From the NCBI GenBank assembly GCA_021811315.1, contig JAJZPF010000018.1, positions 1-51,364 of the forward strand: a DNA stretch of 51,364 bases, given 5' to 3'. Of this stretch, positions 7,426 through 15,335 are shown in pieces (positions within the stretch are counted from its first letter, which is position 1; every line of letters starts with the position of its first letter). The stretch comes from a bacterium. GTDB taxonomy: Bacteria > Elusimicrobiota > Elusimicrobia > Elusimicrobiales > UBA9959. The translations under genes and the position numbers were made by a program. A model generated the notes under the pieces. The model saw nothing but the letters and a program-made list of their open reading frames with translations. It made no database searches and had not been told where the DNA came from.

Positions 7426-8832
7426 CTAGTGGCCTTTCAATGAAGTCTTTATGGAAAGCTCGCTCCCGCTCGCAGTCGCCGCGACGGGTTCAGCGGGGGC
7501 GAGCAGTCTTTCCATGAAGCCGGTGTCGGTCTTCCCGGCCTTGAAAGCCTCGCTTTCCACGATCAGCTTGTGGGCGTCGATGGTGGTCTTAACGCCGGTC
7601 ACATGGAAATCCTGGAGGGCGCGTTTCGACCTGGCCACGGCCATCTCGCGGTTCTGGTCCCAGACTATCAGCTTGGCCAGCATGCTGTCGTAGTACACCG
7701 GCAAATTGTAGCCGGAATAGACGTGGGTGTCGATGCGCACGCCGGGGCCGCCGGGGACTATCCATTCGTCTATCCTGCCCACGGAGGGGGCGAAATTCTT
7801 GGAGAAGTCTTCGGCGTTGATCCGGTGCTCTATAGCGTGGCCGCGGTAAGGGACGGTGTGGCCGCCGGTATAGGAAAGCTTCTCGCCGGAGGCGGCGAGC
7901 AGCTGCTCGCGCACCAGGTCGAAGCCGGTGATGAACTCGGTCACGGGGTGCTCCACCTGCAGGCGGGTGTTCACTTCCATGAAATAGAACTCGCCGGTCT
8001 GGGTCAGCAGGAATTCCACGGTGCCGACGCCGACGTAATTGGCGGCGTTCGCAAGCTTCACGGCGGCTTCTTCAAGCGCCTCGCGCAGCTTTTTGTTGAC
8101 CGCGGGGGAAGGGCTTTCCTCCACCAGCTTCTGGTGGCGGCGCTGGATGGAGCAGTCGCGTTCAGGGAAGGCTATCACGTTCCCGAAAGTGTCGCGGGCG
8201 AACTGCACTTCTATATGACGGGGCAGCTCGATGTATTTTTCGAAATAGACGTCGCCGTTGCCGAAGGCCGCTTTTGATTCGCTCTGGGCCATGTTCATCT
8301 CATTGGCCAGCTGGGAGGCCTCGCGCACTATGCGGATGCCTTTGCCGCCGCCGCCGGCCGCCGCCTTGATCATGATGGGGAAGCCGATCTTGGCCGCCTG
8401 GGCCGCCGCGTCCTTGTGCACGCATTCCTTGGTGCCGGGGGTCACGGCTATGCCGGCTTTCACGGCCATTTTCCTGGCCTCGGCCTTGTGGCCGAGCTGC
8501 TGTATCGATTTCGGGGAGGGCCCGATGAAAGTGATGCCGTTATCGCGGCAGGCGGCGGAGAAATCGGCGTTCTCGGACAGGAAGCCGTAGCCGGGGTGGA
8601 TAGCGTCGGCGCCGGTCACCTTGGCGGCCGAGATTATCGCCGGGATGCTCAGGTAGCTCTCGCGGGCCATCGCCGGCCCGATGCAGACGGCCTCGTCGGC
8701 CAGCCGGACGTGGAGCGAAGAGCGGTCCGCTTCTGAATAGACGGCCACGGATTTTACCCCGAGCTCCCTCAGCGTCCGTATCACGCGCACCGCGATTTCG
8801 CCGCGGTTGGAAATTAAAACTTTTTTAAACAT
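7426..8832 (-). CDS. accC: Acetyl-CoA carboxylase, biotin carboxylase subunit
   Basis: 468 residues, full length for AccC. The start MFKKVLISNRGEIAVRVI at 8832 has GGAGGATCT just upstream and replaces a longer frame start. The ATP-grasp glycine loop AAAGGGGKGIRIV, the metal/ATP motif FMEVNTRLQVEHPVTE and the HAIEHRINAED segment are intact. It carboxylates the biotin on a carrier protein as the first step of malonyl-CoA synthesis. The C-terminal tail of about 25 residues is extra. It shares the operon with accB but is separated from it by a zinc-ribbon protein; the carboxyltransferase subunits are not in the window. Confidence 0.95.
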   Translation of the reverse strand: MFKKVLISNRGEIAVRVIRTLRELGVKSVAVYSEADRSSLHVRLADEAVCIGPAMARESYLSIPAIISAAKVTGADAIHPGYGFLSENADFSAACRDNGITFIGPSPKSIQQLGHKAEARKMAVKAGIAVTPGTKECVHKDAAAQAAKIGFPIMIKAAAGGGGKGIRIVREASQLANEMNMAQSESKAAFGNGDVYFEKYIELPRHIEVQFARDTFGNVIAFPERDCSIQRRHQKLVEESPSPAVNKKLREALEEAAVKLANAANYVGVGTVEFLLTQTGEFYFMEVNTRLQVEHPVTEFITGFDLVREQLLAASGEKLSYTGGHTVPYRGHAIEHRINAEDFSKNFAPSVGRIDEWIVPGGPGVRIDTHVYSGYNLPVYYDSMLAKLIVWDQNREMAVARSKRALQDFHVTGVKTTIDAHKLIVESEAFKAGKTDTGFMERLLAPAEPVAATASGSELSIKTSLKGH

Positions 8833-8904
8833 AGATCCTCCTAAAAAACAGTCAAATTCCGATACCGTCCCCGCTCCCCCGACCATGGATTCTCGATTAC
8901 CCGA

Positions 8905-10698
8905 TTACCCCCGTCCCGGCGCTGTCCCCTGGGGCGTCTGCGGGGCCGGCGGGGCTTTCTCTATTTTGGCTTTGGCGGTCCACAAATTAACCAGGAAAAT
9001 AAAAATATTCTGCGTTTCGGCTTTGCGGGTCTGCGGGTTAAGGTGGGACTGGCGCAGAAAAACGCGGTATTCGGGGCCGGCCACGTGCACGGCCAGCCAT
9101 TCGTCCTTGGGCATAAGCTTGGCGTTCTTGGGGCCGAGCTTGGCTTTAAGGATCTCCATCTGGCGCCGGTGGGCCTCCAGGATCGGGGGCATATCCGGCC
9201 TGAGGCGTGATTTCTGGGCGAAAGCGATAGCCTCGCTGCCGGCGCTGCCGCTCATATAGCCCAGCCTTTTCTTGGAATCCTCTTTCTGCGGGCTCTGGAT
9301 GCAGAGGCTCTCCGCTTTCATGATGTCGTGCAGGGCGTTCTCGTAGTCTTTTAAGGCTACCCCGGAGTCGGCGCGGTTAAGATGGATGACGCAAAGCTCC
9401 GCGGAGGCGAGGCCGGGCCAGCTGAGGAGCTTGTCGAACTGCTGCAGGGCTTCTTTGTCGCGCCCCAGGTAGCGCAGGCTGTCGGCGTAATGCATGTTGT
9501 ACCAGAAAAGCTCTTCCCTGGAATAGCCCGTCGGATAGCTCCCGGCGGTGTCGATCGCGCGCTTGCAGGATTCCGCCGACTTCTCGTAAAGCTCCATGAA
9601 AAATTCCGAGACGCAGAGGTAGGCGGAGGTCCGGGGGTGGACGGGGTCGGTCAGGTAAAGTTTCTGGGACAGGAAAAGCGCGTGCGGGAAGTCCTGCTGC
9701 TTGAGCGCCTCCTCGATGGGCTGGAAAAGCACCCAGATATACGGCCTGGCCCAGCGGTTATTCTCGCGGATGAAGGAAATATAGTCGCTCTTCCAGGGCT
9801 CGTTCCCTTCTTTGAGCTGGTAGCGGATGAGCGCCGTGTCCTTCTCCAGGGAAAAGACCTGGATATCCTTGAATTGCCAGGCCGGGACCTTGGAATAATA
9901 TTCTTTGCTGTTCTTTACGTATTCGTCGAGGGTGCAGATGGCCTTTGAATTCGAGGAAAGAAGTTCGTAGGCTTTGTCGAATTTATTTTCCGAGATATTG
10001 GTCAGGTAGGATTTCGCCGTCATCACCAGCCGCAGGCGCGGCAGCGAGGGGGCGACTATCATGTAAAGTATGCCGAGCAGGACGGAGACCAGGAGAAGGG
10101 TGACGGCGGGGCCGGCTATTTTCTTAAGAAGGCTCGGCTGCAGCGACTTCGGGAGCCCGGCCTGGCCGGGCAGGCGCGCCGAATCCGGGGAGAGCGTGGT
10201 CGTGACGGCGGCGTGCTTCTGTGGCGGCTGCGGCGCGCCGGGTTTCCGGGTCTCGGAGCCCGGCGGCGGCGGGGCAGCGGCGGCCGGTTTCGGCGGCACG
10301 GTCCCGGCCGGCGGCGGAGGCAGGGGCGCGGAAGGCTGGTTCTGCGCGGCCGCCGCGGGCTTCTGCGGAGGTCCGTCCGGCGGCCTGAGCCTGAAAGAAG
10401 TGGCCCTTTCCGAGACCGTGTCCTGTATCGACTCCATCTCCAGGATGAAGGAGCCCGGCTTCGGGCCGCCCTGGGCGGGGGCCGAAGGCGGGGGCGGCTG
10501 GTTCTCGCTCTTGGGCGGCGGCTGCAGGGCCAGGACCGAACCGCAATTACCGCAATAATTTTTTTCCACCGGGTTGGCAAAGGAGCATTCCCCGCAGACT
10601 TTTTCAAGCGGGGTATTGCATTTAAGGCAAGTGTCCCCCAGCATGTTCGGCAGGTAGCCGCACTTGGGACACTTGATCACGGATTGCTTTGCCATCAT
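8905..10698 (-). CDS. Zinc-ribbon, single-pass membrane protein with TPR-like C terminus
   Basis: 597 residues of unknown function. The N terminus holds three Cys-pair ribbons (CPKCGY, CLKCNT, CGECSF, CGNCGS, within residues 10-54), as in double-zinc-ribbon proteins. A Pro/Ala-rich linker of about 130 residues follows, then one membrane helix near residue 205 (VTLLLVSVLLGILYMIV), and a C-terminal region of about 370 residues with helical repeat character (YLCVSEFFMELYEKSAESCK, ALQQFDKLLSW) like TPRs. Topology would place ribbons and repeats on opposite sides of the membrane. It is translated between accB and accC, an unusual position that may mean a link to carboxylase or lipid supply, but no function can be read from it. 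Confidence 0.75.
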   Translation of the reverse strand: MMAKQSVIKCPKCGYLPNMLGDTCLKCNTPLEKVCGECSFANPVEKNYCGNCGSVLALQPPPKSENQPPPPSAPAQGGPKPGSFILEMESIQDTVSERATSFRLRPPDGPPQKPAAAAQNQPSAPLPPPPAGTVPPKPAAAAPPPPGSETRKPGAPQPPQKHAAVTTTLSPDSARLPGQAGLPKSLQPSLLKKIAGPAVTLLLVSVLLGILYMIVAPSLPRLRLVMTAKSYLTNISENKFDKAYELLSSNSKAICTLDEYVKNSKEYYSKVPAWQFKDIQVFSLEKDTALIRYQLKEGNEPWKSDYISFIRENNRWARPYIWVLFQPIEEALKQQDFPHALFLSQKLYLTDPVHPRTSAYLCVSEFFMELYEKSAESCKRAIDTAGSYPTGYSREELFWYNMHYADSLRYLGRDKEALQQFDKLLSWPGLASAELCVIHLNRADSGVALKDYENALHDIMKAESLCIQSPQKEDSKKRLGYMSGSAGSEAIAFAQKSRLRPDMPPILEAHRRQMEILKAKLGPKNAKLMPKDEWLAVHVAGPEYRVFLRQSHLNPQTRKAETQNIFIFLVNLWTAKAKIEKAPPAPQTPQGTAPGRG

Positions 10699-10707
10699 CG
10701 GGCGCGC

Positions 10708-11085
10708 TTATTTGGGCTCTATGAAGAAGAGGGGCTGGCCGTATTCCACGGGCTTGCCGTCCTGTATCGAGATTATTTTCAGCAGGCCGTTGGAGTGGGC
10801 GGTCACGGGCTTGAACTCTTTGCCCACTTCAACCAGGCCGAGCTCCTGGCCGGTCTTTACGGCGGCGCCTTCCTTGAGGAAATTGGTCTTGCCGGGGCGG
10901 GCGAAGCGGAAGATCCCGATGGACGGCGAGAGCACCGGCTCCATGTTGGAAGAGAAGTTCGCGCTGTGGTCGGGATTATTGTTCAGCTTGAGGCTGATCT
11001 TGTCGTCCCCGCTGCTCCAGGTGATCTCCTCGAGATCGGTAGTTTCCATCCACTTGGTCAGTTTCGTCAGTGTTTTTACGTCCAT
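10708..11085 (-). CDS. accB: Biotin carboxyl carrier protein-like, degenerate biotin motif
   Basis: 125 residues. The C-terminal barrel aligns with BCCP (SPSIGIFRFARPG, KEGAAVKTGQELGLVE, VEYGQPLFFIEPK), but the hallmark E-A-M-K-M is replaced by EVGKEF. A lysine is retained at the attachment position, yet both flanking Met residues are lost. The N-terminal 60 residues contain the usual short helix and linker. The ATG at 11085 follows GGAGGTACTAACAAA. It lies in the same operon as accC, so it is the likely partner; either biotinylation tolerates this motif or the real carrier is encoded elsewhere. Confidence 0.75.
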   Translation of the reverse strand: MDVKTLTKLTKWMETTDLEEITWSSGDDKISLKLNNNPDHSANFSSNMEPVLSPSIGIFRFARPGKTNFLKEGAAVKTGQELGLVEVGKEFKPVTAHSNGLLKIISIQDGKPVEYGQPLFFIEPK

Positions 11086-11108
11086 TTTGTTAGTACCTCC
11101 GTTAAATT

Positions 11109-11564
11109 CTACAGCCCGGCTTCCGAGGGGTCGAAAGCGTGCGGCAGCAGCTTGCCCGCCTTGGTGATAGTGACTTTTTCCTTCTTTTCCAGCGGCTGCC
11201 AGTCCAGGTAGATCATCTCGGCGTCCTTGTCCGCGAATTCTATTATCACCTGCCGGCAGGCGCCGCAGGGCTTGGCGGACTTGGCCGCCACGCAGAGCGC
11301 TTTTACGCGCTTTTCCCCGTGGCTTACGGCCTTGAAGATAGCCACGCGCTCGGCGCAGATCGCGAGCCCGAAAGAGGCGTTCTCGACATTGCAGCCGGTA
11401 TAGATCCGGCCGGAATCCATCAGGACGGCCGCGCCCACGGGGTAGCGGGAATAGGGGCAATAGGCTTTTTTCTGGGCGGTCTTGGCCGCTTCCATCAATT
11501 TTTTGCGGATGACCGACTTCGTTTCCGCCTTGGCCGGTCGCTTCTTCGAGGGCTGTTTAGCCAT
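11109..11564 (-). CDS. cdd: Cytidine deaminase
   Basis: 151 residues, homotetrameric-type cytidine deaminase converting (deoxy)cytidine to uridine. The zinc site is complete: CAERVAIFKA carries the Cys and catalytic Glu, and PCGACRQVI the other two Cys. The substrate motif NVENASFG and the early CPYSRYPVGAAV are present. A basic 20-residue N-terminal extension precedes the domain. It follows mtnP by 1 nt and precedes accB by 23 nt, so the genes are co-transcribed; with mtnP it forms a nucleoside salvage pair. Confidence 0.93.
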   Translation of the reverse strand: MAKQPSKKRPAKAETKSVIRKKLMEAAKTAQKKAYCPYSRYPVGAAVLMDSGRIYTGCNVENASFGLAICAERVAIFKAVSHGEKRVKALCVAAKSAKPCGACRQVIIEFADKDAEMIYLDWQPLEKKEKVTITKAGKLLPHAFDPSEAGL

Positions 11565-11565
11565 T

Positions 11566-12429
11566 TTACCCCTCCAGTATCAGTTTCAGCTTTGCGTAGG
11601 TCTTGGCCGGGAAATTTTCTTTGTGCGTCAGCAGGGAGTTCTTCGTGAAGGTAGGGCAGCCGTTGCGGCAGCCGGTCTTGGCCACCAGCGGTATTGCTTT
11701 TACCAGCAGGCGGCGGATATTTTCCACGTTCGCGTGGACGGTCTCGGAGACCTTGTGCTGGTTCACTTCCTCGCCTTCTTTCCAGCAGTCGTAATCGGTG
11801 ACCAGGGAGACGGGGGCGTAATGCAGGCCGGCTTCGCGGGCCAGCTTGGCCTCGGTGGCCATGGTCATGCCGATAATATCGTAGCCCATAGCGCGGTGGA
11901 AATGGGATTCGGCCTTGGTGGAGAAACCGGGGCCTTCCATGCAGCAGTAGGTCCCGCCTTTATGGCAGACTATGCCGAGTTTCTTGGCTTCGGCGTACAT
12001 CATGTCGGAGATGTCCATGCAGAAAGGCTCCGCCAGGGGGACATGGCCCACTATGCCATTGCCGAAGAAAGTGGAGGGGCGGCCCTTGGTCTGGTCGACG
12101 AACTGGTCCGGGAAAACGAAATGGGTGGGGGCGAGTTCCTCTTTGAGGGAGCCCACGGCGCTGGCGGAGATTATGGTCTTTACGCCTATGGACTTGAGGG
12201 CCCACATATTGGCGCGCTGGTTGATCTCGCCGGGGAGCATCGCGTGCTTGCGGCCGTGGCGGGGGAGGAAGGCTACTTTTATGCCTGAAAGGGTACCGAG
12301 TATTATCTTGTCCGAGGGGTCGCCGAAGGGGGTTTTTACCTTAATTTCCTTCAAGATCTTGAGTTCCTGCATTGCGTAGAGGCCGGTTCCGCCTATCACG
12401 CCTATTTCCGCAAGTACTTTGTTAGCCAT
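11566..12429 (-). CDS. mtnP: S-methyl-5'-thioadenosine phosphorylase
   Basis: 287 residues of the PNP/MTAP family. It phosphorolyses methylthioadenosine to adenine and methylthioribose 1-phosphate. Typical motifs are GVIGGTGLY at the N terminus, FLPRHGRKHAMLPGEINQRAN (phosphate/base site), SAVGSLKEE and the CMEGPGFSTKAES block, followed by IGMTMATEAKLAREAGL. The Asp in LVTDYDCW favours 6-aminopurines. It is the first gene of the operon, with GGGAGAGGAA before the ATG and a promoter at 12452-12479. Confidence 0.93.
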   Translation of the reverse strand: MANKVLAEIGVIGGTGLYAMQELKILKEIKVKTPFGDPSDKIILGTLSGIKVAFLPRHGRKHAMLPGEINQRANMWALKSIGVKTIISASAVGSLKEELAPTHFVFPDQFVDQTKGRPSTFFGNGIVGHVPLAEPFCMDISDMMYAEAKKLGIVCHKGGTYCCMEGPGFSTKAESHFHRAMGYDIIGMTMATEAKLAREAGLHYAPVSLVTDYDCWKEGEEVNQHKVSETVHANVENIRRLLVKAIPLVAKTGCRNGCPTFTKNSLLTHKENFPAKTYAKLKLILEG

Positions 12430-12451
12430 TTCCTCTCCCAGGTCTTACATT

Positions 12452-12479
12452 AGTATAAAATCGTATTGTGGCCGGGCAA
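12452..12479 (-). promoter_or_regulatory. Promoter of the mtnP-rfaE2 operon
   Basis: On the minus strand TTGCCC (12479-12474) and TATACT (12457-12452) are 16 nt apart. The start site would fall about 15 nt upstream of the mtnP ATG, leaving room for its GGGAGAGG ribosome binding site. Confidence 0.55.
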
Positions 12480-12592
12480 CCAGAAGGTGAATCCCTCCAC
12501 TATATTTATTTTATAATAAATAAAGCCCTTAAACACGTCATTTTTCCCTCAAAACCCAAAAACAGCAAAAAGGCAGCAGGAGCCTTTTTAGG

Positions 12593-12622
12593 GGAAAGAA
12601 AAAGCCGCGCTTTGGGCGCGGC
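12593..12622 (-). terminator. Rho-independent terminator of glyA
   Basis: Stem GCCGCGC (12604-12610) / GCGCGGC (12616-12622) with loop TTTGG. On the minus strand the hairpin is followed by TTTTTCTTT, about 24 nt past the glyA stop. Confidence 0.85.
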
Positions 12623-12645
12623 CTTCTCTTTTTTGGGCTTCCGGG

Positions 12646-13896
12646 CTATTTCTCGAAGCCGGGGTACATCGGGAAGCCGGCGCAGAGGAGTTTTACCTGC
12701 TCCTTTATGCCTTTCAGGGCTTTGTCGTCAGCGCTGTGCTTAATAGCTTCGTCTATCAGGCCGGCCACCAGGACCATCTGTTTCTCTTTCATCCCGCGGG
12801 TGGTGATGGCGGGGGTCCCGAGGCGGACGCCGCTGGTTATCATCGGCTTCTGGGGGTCGTAGGGGATGGTGTTCTTGTTCACCGTTATCCCGGCTTTGTC
12901 CAGGGCCTTTTCCGCGTCCAGGCCGGTGATGTTCTTCGCGCGCAGGTCCACGCTCATCAAATGGCAGTCGGTTCCGCCGGAGACTATCCGGTAGCCGCGG
13001 CCCTGGAGTTCGCGGGCGAGCTTGCGGGCGTTCTTGAGGACCTGGCCCTGGTATTCTTTGAAGGCCGGGGTCAGGGCTTCTTTGAAGCAGACCGCTTTTG
13101 CCGCCACCGCGTGCATGAGGGGGCCGCCCTGGTTGCCGGGGAAGTTGGTGCGGTCTATCGCTTTGGCGTAGGGGGCCTTGGACAGGATCAGGCCGCCGCG
13201 GGGGCCGCGGAGGGTCTTGTGGGTGGTGGTGGTCATGATGTCGGCGTATTCGACCGGGGAGGGGTAGACTCCCGCGGCGATGAGGCCGGCGTAATGGGCG
13301 ATGTCGGTGACGAGGAAACATTTCCAGGCGTCGGCGGCGCGCTTGATGCGGGCCCAGTCCCATTTGCGGGAGTAATTGGAGGCGCCGGCCATGATGAGCT
13401 TGGGGCGGAACTTCTCTATGTCCTTCTCCATCTTTTCATAGTCTATCAGCTCGGTTTCCTGGCTGACGTCGATGGTGACTATTTTGAAGTAGCGGCCGGA
13501 GAAGTTTAAGGGGTGGCCGTGGCTGAGGTGGCCGCCGTGGCTGAGGTTGAGGCCCATGACGGTGTCGCCGGGGTTGATGAGGGAGAGGTAAGCGGCGATA
13601 TTGGCCTGGGTTCCGGAATGGGGCTGGACGTTGGCGTGGTCGGCGCCGAAGAGTTTTTTGGCGCGGTCTATGGCGAGCTGCTCGGCTACGTCTACGTGCT
13701 CGCAGCCGCCGTAATAGCGTTTGCCGGGGTAGCCTTCGGCGTATTTATTGGTGAGGACGGAGCCGAGGGCTTCGAGGACGGCTTTGGAGGTGTAATTTTC
13801 GGAGGCGATGAGCTCCAGGTTGTTCTGCTGGCGCAGGACTTCGCCCTGGATGGCCTTGTAAAGCTGGGGGTCGAACTTGCGTATTTCGTCGTACAT
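12646..13896 (-). CDS. glyA: Serine hydroxymethyltransferase
   Basis: 416 residues, full length. It interconverts serine and glycine with tetrahydrofolate. The start [16 protein letters not shown] at 13896 has AAAGGAGAACAAC upstream; the longer frame reads into the hairpin element and is rejected. Signature segments include [41 protein letters not shown] and the PLP Lys in [13 protein letters not shown]. It is transcribed alone, ending at a clear terminator. A long hairpin element lies 18 nt or more upstream of its start, where its promoter would be expected. Confidence 0.96.
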   Translation of the reverse strand: MYDEIRKFDPQLYKAIQGEVLRQQNNLELIASENYTSKAVLEALGSVLTNKYAEGYPGKRYYGGCEHVDVAEQLAIDRAKKLFGADHANVQPHSGTQANIAAYLSLINPGDTVMGLNLSHGGHLSHGHPLNFSGRYFKIVTIDVSQETELIDYEKMEKDIEKFRPKLIMAGASNYSRKWDWARIKRAADAWKCFLVTDIAHYAGLIAAGVYPSPVEYADIMTTTTHKTLRGPRGGLILSKAPYAKAIDRTNFPGNQGGPLMHAVAAKAVCFKEALTPAFKEYQGQVLKNARKLARELQGRGYRIVSGGTDCHLMSVDLRAKNITGLDAEKALDKAGITVNKNTIPYDPQKPMITSGVRLGTPAITTRGMKEKQMVLVAGLIDEAIKHSADDKALKGIKEQVKLLCAGFPMYPGFEK

Positions 13897-13913
13897 GTTG
13901 TTCTCCTTTGTTA

Positions 13914-14130
13914 GCGCTGAATTAAGAAAACTGAAAGACCGCGAGATGCTGAGTCGGGCAGTCAAGGGCAGGGGCCCGTCGGGCACGGGCTCTCGCACAC
14001 CGTGCTCGGCCCTCCTCCCTCGGCCTCCGCTCTTACGTAAGCTCCGGCCTCCGGGAAGGCCCGCCGAACCCCTGCCCTCGCCTGCCCTCCAAGAAGGGTC
14101 AGAAGTCTATTAACCGCTTAAATTCAGCGC
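13914..14130 (+). repeat. Long hairpin element, copy C, in the glyA upstream region
   Basis: Outermost arms GCGCTGAATTAAG (13914-13926) and CTTAAATTCAGCGC (14117-14130); main arms AGGGCAGGGG (13965-13974) and CCCCTGCCCT (14069-14078). The interior, including CACACCGTG and the CTTACGTAAGC hairpin, is almost identical to copy A, but the arm bases differ and compensate (TATGGG/CCCATA in A versus CAGGGG/CCCCTG here). It fills nearly the whole gap between glyA and the phosphatase gene, both on the minus strand. Confidence 0.8.
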
Positions 14131-14151
14131 ACTGCGGTCGATTTTATTATT

Positions 14152-14604
14152 CTACTTCTTTTTTAGGTTTTCGAGCGCTGCTTTTACGGCTGATTTTATT
14201 AATTTGAAGACTTCGAAGTAGAAGAGGTCGTCGCGGCGGTAGGGGTCGGCGATGTCGCCGTTGCCGAAGCCGGCGTAGTCGATGAGGGTGCGGGTTTTTT
14301 TGGCGGCGCGGGGGTAGCGGGCGATGAGTTCCGACTTGTGGGCGGCGGTCATCGTGAGGATGAGGTCGGAGCTTTTGACGAGCTTGCCGGTCATGGGGAC
14401 GGGGATATGGGCGAAGTTCTTTACGCCTTCTTTTGCGAGGAGGTCGGCTACTATTTTGGGCTGGGGGATGTCTTTGTGGGCTTCGAGGCCGGCTGAGGAG
14501 AATTTATAGGGGAGTTTGAGGTCGGCGGCGAGCTTGGCGGCGTAAAAATGGGCGAGGACGCTGCGGCAGGTATTGCCGGTGCAGAGGAAGAGGACCTTTT
14601 TCAC
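14152..14604 (-). CDS. Low-molecular-weight protein-tyrosine phosphatase / arsenate reductase fold
   Basis: 150 residues. The P-loop VLFLCTGNTCRSVLA lies directly at the N terminus (CX5R) and the general-acid Asp is in IADPYRRDD near the C terminus. It may dephosphorylate proteins or an exopolysaccharide tyrosine kinase, but no kinase is nearby. The GTG at 14604 is chosen because it overlaps the rsmI TGA (GTGA) and starts the domain exactly; the longer frame is an rsmI shadow. It is the third gene of GAF-HD-GYP, rsmI, phosphatase. Confidence 0.85.
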   Translation of the reverse strand: MKKVLFLCTGNTCRSVLAHFYAAKLAADLKLPYKFSSAGLEAHKDIPQPKIVADLLAKEGVKNFAHIPVPMTGKLVKSSDLILTMTAAHKSELIARYPRAAKKTRTLIDYAGFGNGDIADPYRRDDLFYFEVFKLIKSAVKAALENLKKK

Positions 14605-15335
14605 GCCAGGCCACCGTGCTCGTCGGGGCCGGCGGACTCTTCGTCTTCTTCGTCTTCGGCCCCGGCTTTTTCGGGGGGGCGGAGGAGGACCACCACTTCG
14701 CCTTTTACTTCGCCGGCGGCTTCTATTTTGGCGATGGTGTCGTCGATGGCGCCGCCGGTCCATTCTTCGTAGATCTTGCTGATCTCGCGCGCCACTACGG
14801 CGGTGAGGCCGGGGCCGAACTCTTCGCGGGCGAGGGCCAGGAATTTTTTAAGCCGGTGGGGGGATTCGAAAAGGACGACGGTCTTGTTCAGGGCGAAGGC
14901 CGCGAGCAGGGCTTTGACTATTTTGCCGCGGGAGCGCGGGAGGAAGCCGAGGAAGACGAAGGAATCCGCGGGCAGGCCGGAGCCGGCGATAGCGGTTATT
15001 ACGGCGGAGGGGCCGGGGAGGGCGGTCACTTTCATCCCGGTCTGCCGGGCGAGGGCGACCAGCCGCCTGCCGGGGTCGGAGATGCAGGGGGAGCCGCCGT
15101 CGGTGACCAGCGCGGCGCTTTTGCCGCCGCGCAGCCACGCCATGGCCGAGGCCACTGAGCGCTCGTCGTGCTCGTTGTACCGGAAGAGCTTTTTCTGGAT
15201 GCCGAAATGGTTGAGCAGCTGGGAAGTGCGGCGGGTGTCCTCGCAGAAAACGGCGTCGACCTCTTTAAGCGCTTCGAGAGCGCGGAGAGTTATGTCTTTG
15301 AGGTTCCCGATGGGGGTGGGGACGATGAAAAGCAT
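14601..15335 (-). CDS. rsmI: 16S rRNA (cytidine(1402)-2'-O)-methyltransferase
   Basis: 244 residues of the tetrapyrrole-methylase-like RsmI family. Motifs are FIVPTPIGNLKDITLRALE, the FCEDTRRTSQLL block, ALVTDGGSPCISDPGRRLV and ALPGPSAVITAIAGSGLP, all canonical. It methylates the ribose of C1402 in the ribosomal decoding centre using SAM. The last 25 residues are very acidic (EDEEDEESAGPDEHGG), in place of the usual C-terminal domain. It begins directly after the stop of the HD-GYP gene, with no gap, and overlaps the phosphatase start. Confidence 0.94.
   Translation of the reverse strand: MLFIVPTPIGNLKDITLRALEALKEVDAVFCEDTRRTSQLLNHFGIQKKLFRYNEHDERSVASAMAWLRGGKSAALVTDGGSPCISDPGRRLVALARQTGMKVTALPGPSAVITAIAGSGLPADSFVFLGFLPRSRGKIVKALLAAFALNKTVVLFESPHRLKKFLALAREEFGPGLTAVVAREISKIYEEWTGGAIDDTIAKIEAAGEVKGEVVVLLRPPEKAGAEDEEDEESAGPDEHGGLA

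Noticed and set aside
13897-14151. Glycine or folate riboswitch upstream of glyA
   Set aside because: The gap is filled by the hairpin element; no tandem aptamer or conserved riboswitch core was seen.
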